Source: an uncultured Oscillospiraceae bacterium | GTDB lineage: Bacteria; Bacillota; Clostridia; Oscillospirales; Oscillospiraceae | Reading direction: 5' to 3' | Length of the DNA: 14,378 bases | Assembly (NCBI GenBank): GCA_900759385.1 | Contig: CAAEUZ010000014.1 | Location: forward strand, 1 to 14,378 | Shown here: one piece after another, positions 13,543 through 14,378 of the stretch | Layout of the letters: each line of letters begins with the position of its first letter | Numbering within the stretch: the stretch's first letter is position 1 | Program-made: the position numbers and the translations under genes | Notes under the pieces: model-generated | What the model was told of the DNA's origin: nothing | Seen by the model: the letters and a program-made list of their open reading frames with translations, nothing else | The model's database searches: none

Positions 13543-14226
13543 ATGCTCATAGAAAAAAGCAGCGCCAAATACGTGCCGCAGATCAACAGCAAGCTCCGCC
13601 ATCAGATACTCCGCGTCCCCAAGGTGGCTCGCAACGCCAGCGGCATAGTCATAAACGGGCAGCGCATCAAGTCCCTGGTCTTCACGACGGACATCGCCAT
13701 CATCCGCAACTGCGATGCCGACGCGGTGCTGGCCGTGTACCCCTTCACGCCGCAGCCCACGATATCCTCGTCCATACTGCGCTACTCCTCCATGCCTGTA
13801 TTCTGCGGCGTGGGCGGAGGCACCACCCAGGGCATACGCACGCTGCAGCTGGCCTGGGACGCCGAGACGGAGGGCGCCATGGGCGTGGTCGTCAACGCTC
13901 CCATAGGCAACGAGGACGTGCAGCGGATAGCCAACTACATAGACATCCCCCTGGTCGTCACCGTCGTGAGCGAGAAGACCGATATCGCCGCCCGTCTCGA
14001 GGCAGGGGCCAGCATACTGAACGTCTCCGCCGCCATGCGCACACCCGAGGTGGTCAAGGCCATACGCCGCGACTTCCCCGACGTGCCAATTATCGCCACG
14101 GGCGGCGGCACGGAGGAGAGCATCATGCGCACCGTTGAGGCCGGGGCCAACGCGATCAGCTATACCCCGCCCACGACGAAGGAGCTCTTCTCCACCATGA
14201 TGAATAATTACCGGACTCGGGAGTGA
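13543..14226 (+). CDS. Conserved TIM-barrel-like protein of unknown function
   Basis: This 227-residue soluble protein has no signal peptide or membrane segment. The pattern of alternating strands and helices (SLVFTTDIAII, AVLAVYPF, PVFCGVGGG, GAMGVVVNAP, IPLVVTVV, ASILNVSAA, VPIIATGGG, GANAISYTPP) is that of a beta/alpha barrel. The late ATGGGTEESI loop resembles a phosphate-binding Gly loop as in HisA/ThiG/PdxS-type barrels. I recall similar proteins in Clostridia annotated only as hydrolase or barrel-domain proteins, but no reaction can be assigned. The start at 13543 has GGGAGGAAAG just upstream. A dedicated extended -10 promoter precedes it. Confidence 0.8.
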   Translation: MLIEKSSAKYVPQINSKLRHQILRVPKVARNASGIVINGQRIKSLVFTTDIAIIRNCDADAVLAVYPFTPQPTISSSILRYSSMPVFCGVGGGTTQGIRTLQLAWDAETEGAMGVVVNAPIGNEDVQRIANYIDIPLVVTVVSEKTDIAARLEAGASILNVSAAMRTPEVVKAIRRDFPDVPIIATGGGTEESIMRTVEAGANAISYTPPTTKELFSTMMNNYRTRE

Positions 14227-14230
14227 GGGG

Positions 14231-14244
14231 GGCTTTAAAAAGCC
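14231..14244. other. Short hairpin after the TIM-barrel gene
   Basis: GGCTTT-AA-AAAGCC begins 5 bp after the stop codon. There is no clear U-tract after it on the plus strand, so a terminator role is only possible. Confidence 0.35.
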
Positions 14245-14255
14245 GAACGAAAACT

Positions 14256-14295
14256 GTACCCCGTTTCTTTTGTCTTGCCAAAAGAAACGGGGTAC
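14256..14295. repeat. Long perfect palindrome, probable dispersed repeat element
   Basis: GTACCCCGTTTCTTTTG and CAAAAGAAACGGGGTAC form a perfect 17-bp stem with loop TCTTGC. The following bases to the window end (GCCCC, AAAAGCGCTTTT, and so on) contain another small palindrome and no gene. The sequence type resembles intergenic repeats I associate with gut Firmicutes genomes; copy number cannot be judged from one window. Confidence 0.6.
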
Positions 14296-14378
14296 GCCCC
14301 AAAGAAAAGCGCTTTTTGCCGGCGTTGGGTGCGGTGGAACCTTTTGCTGGCGGAAACTTTCTGCGTGGTCATCCCTAA

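Overview
The window looks like chromosomal DNA of a high-GC (about 60% by eye) Clostridia member, most likely an Oscillospirales-type anaerobe. The indicators are a SCIFF peptide with its radical SAM/SPASM maturase (a clostridial hallmark), a three-SLH-domain surface protein, lipoproteins with Gram-positive style lipoboxes, AGGAGG-type ribosome binding sites and sigma-A-like promoters. The genus is inference only.

Layout. (1) 15-5363, all on the minus strand: a 1121-residue secreted beta-helix/SLH surface protein, a degenerate tyrosine-recombinase paralogue (3419-4237) and an intact tyrosine recombinase (4518-5363). The two recombinase genes are separated by a segment (4262-4510) bounded by perfect 21-bp inverted repeats. 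Each repeat contains a 7-6-7 core that looks like a tyrosine-recombinase site. Inside lies a strong extended -10 promoter pointing at the degenerate recombinase and, 38 bp behind it, the SLH gene. I read this as an invertible promoter (phase-variation switch) controlling a surface protein, in the ON orientation here. This is the most interesting part of the window. (2) 5540-8730, plus strand: a SCIFF ranthipeptide locus with its promoter, a 48-residue Cys-rich precursor (5617-5763), an attenuator-like hairpin, the maturase (5975-7354), a translationally coupled Orn/Lys/Arg-decarboxylase-fold PLP enzyme (7354-8679) and a perfect bidirectional terminator. (3) 8732-10066, minus strand: a beta-propeller-like lipoprotein of unknown function. 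(4) 10141-12299, minus strand: a two-gene COG0523 GTPase operon. The first gene is a classical CobW-type metal chaperone with CxCC and a very His/Cys-rich insert. The second is a related GTPase that starts at TTG and carries a YcgQ/TIGR03943-like C-terminal domain. Zinc homeostasis is the likely theme. (5) 12214-14226, plus strand: a GH3 (NagZ-like) lipoprotein with its own divergent promoter, then a TIM-barrel-like conserved protein of unknown function. (6) 14227-14378: a noncoding tail with a long perfect palindrome that looks like a dispersed repeat.

How the parts work together. The left block is a candidate self-contained switch: an active recombinase, a catalytically dead-looking partner, inverted sites and a surface-protein output. 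The SCIFF block is a RiPP biosynthetic unit. The GTPase pair is probably a metal allocation operon sharing a divergent promoter region with a cell-wall recycling enzyme. No stretch longer than 300 bases lacks a gene. No rRNA, tRNA, CRISPR array or transposase was seen.
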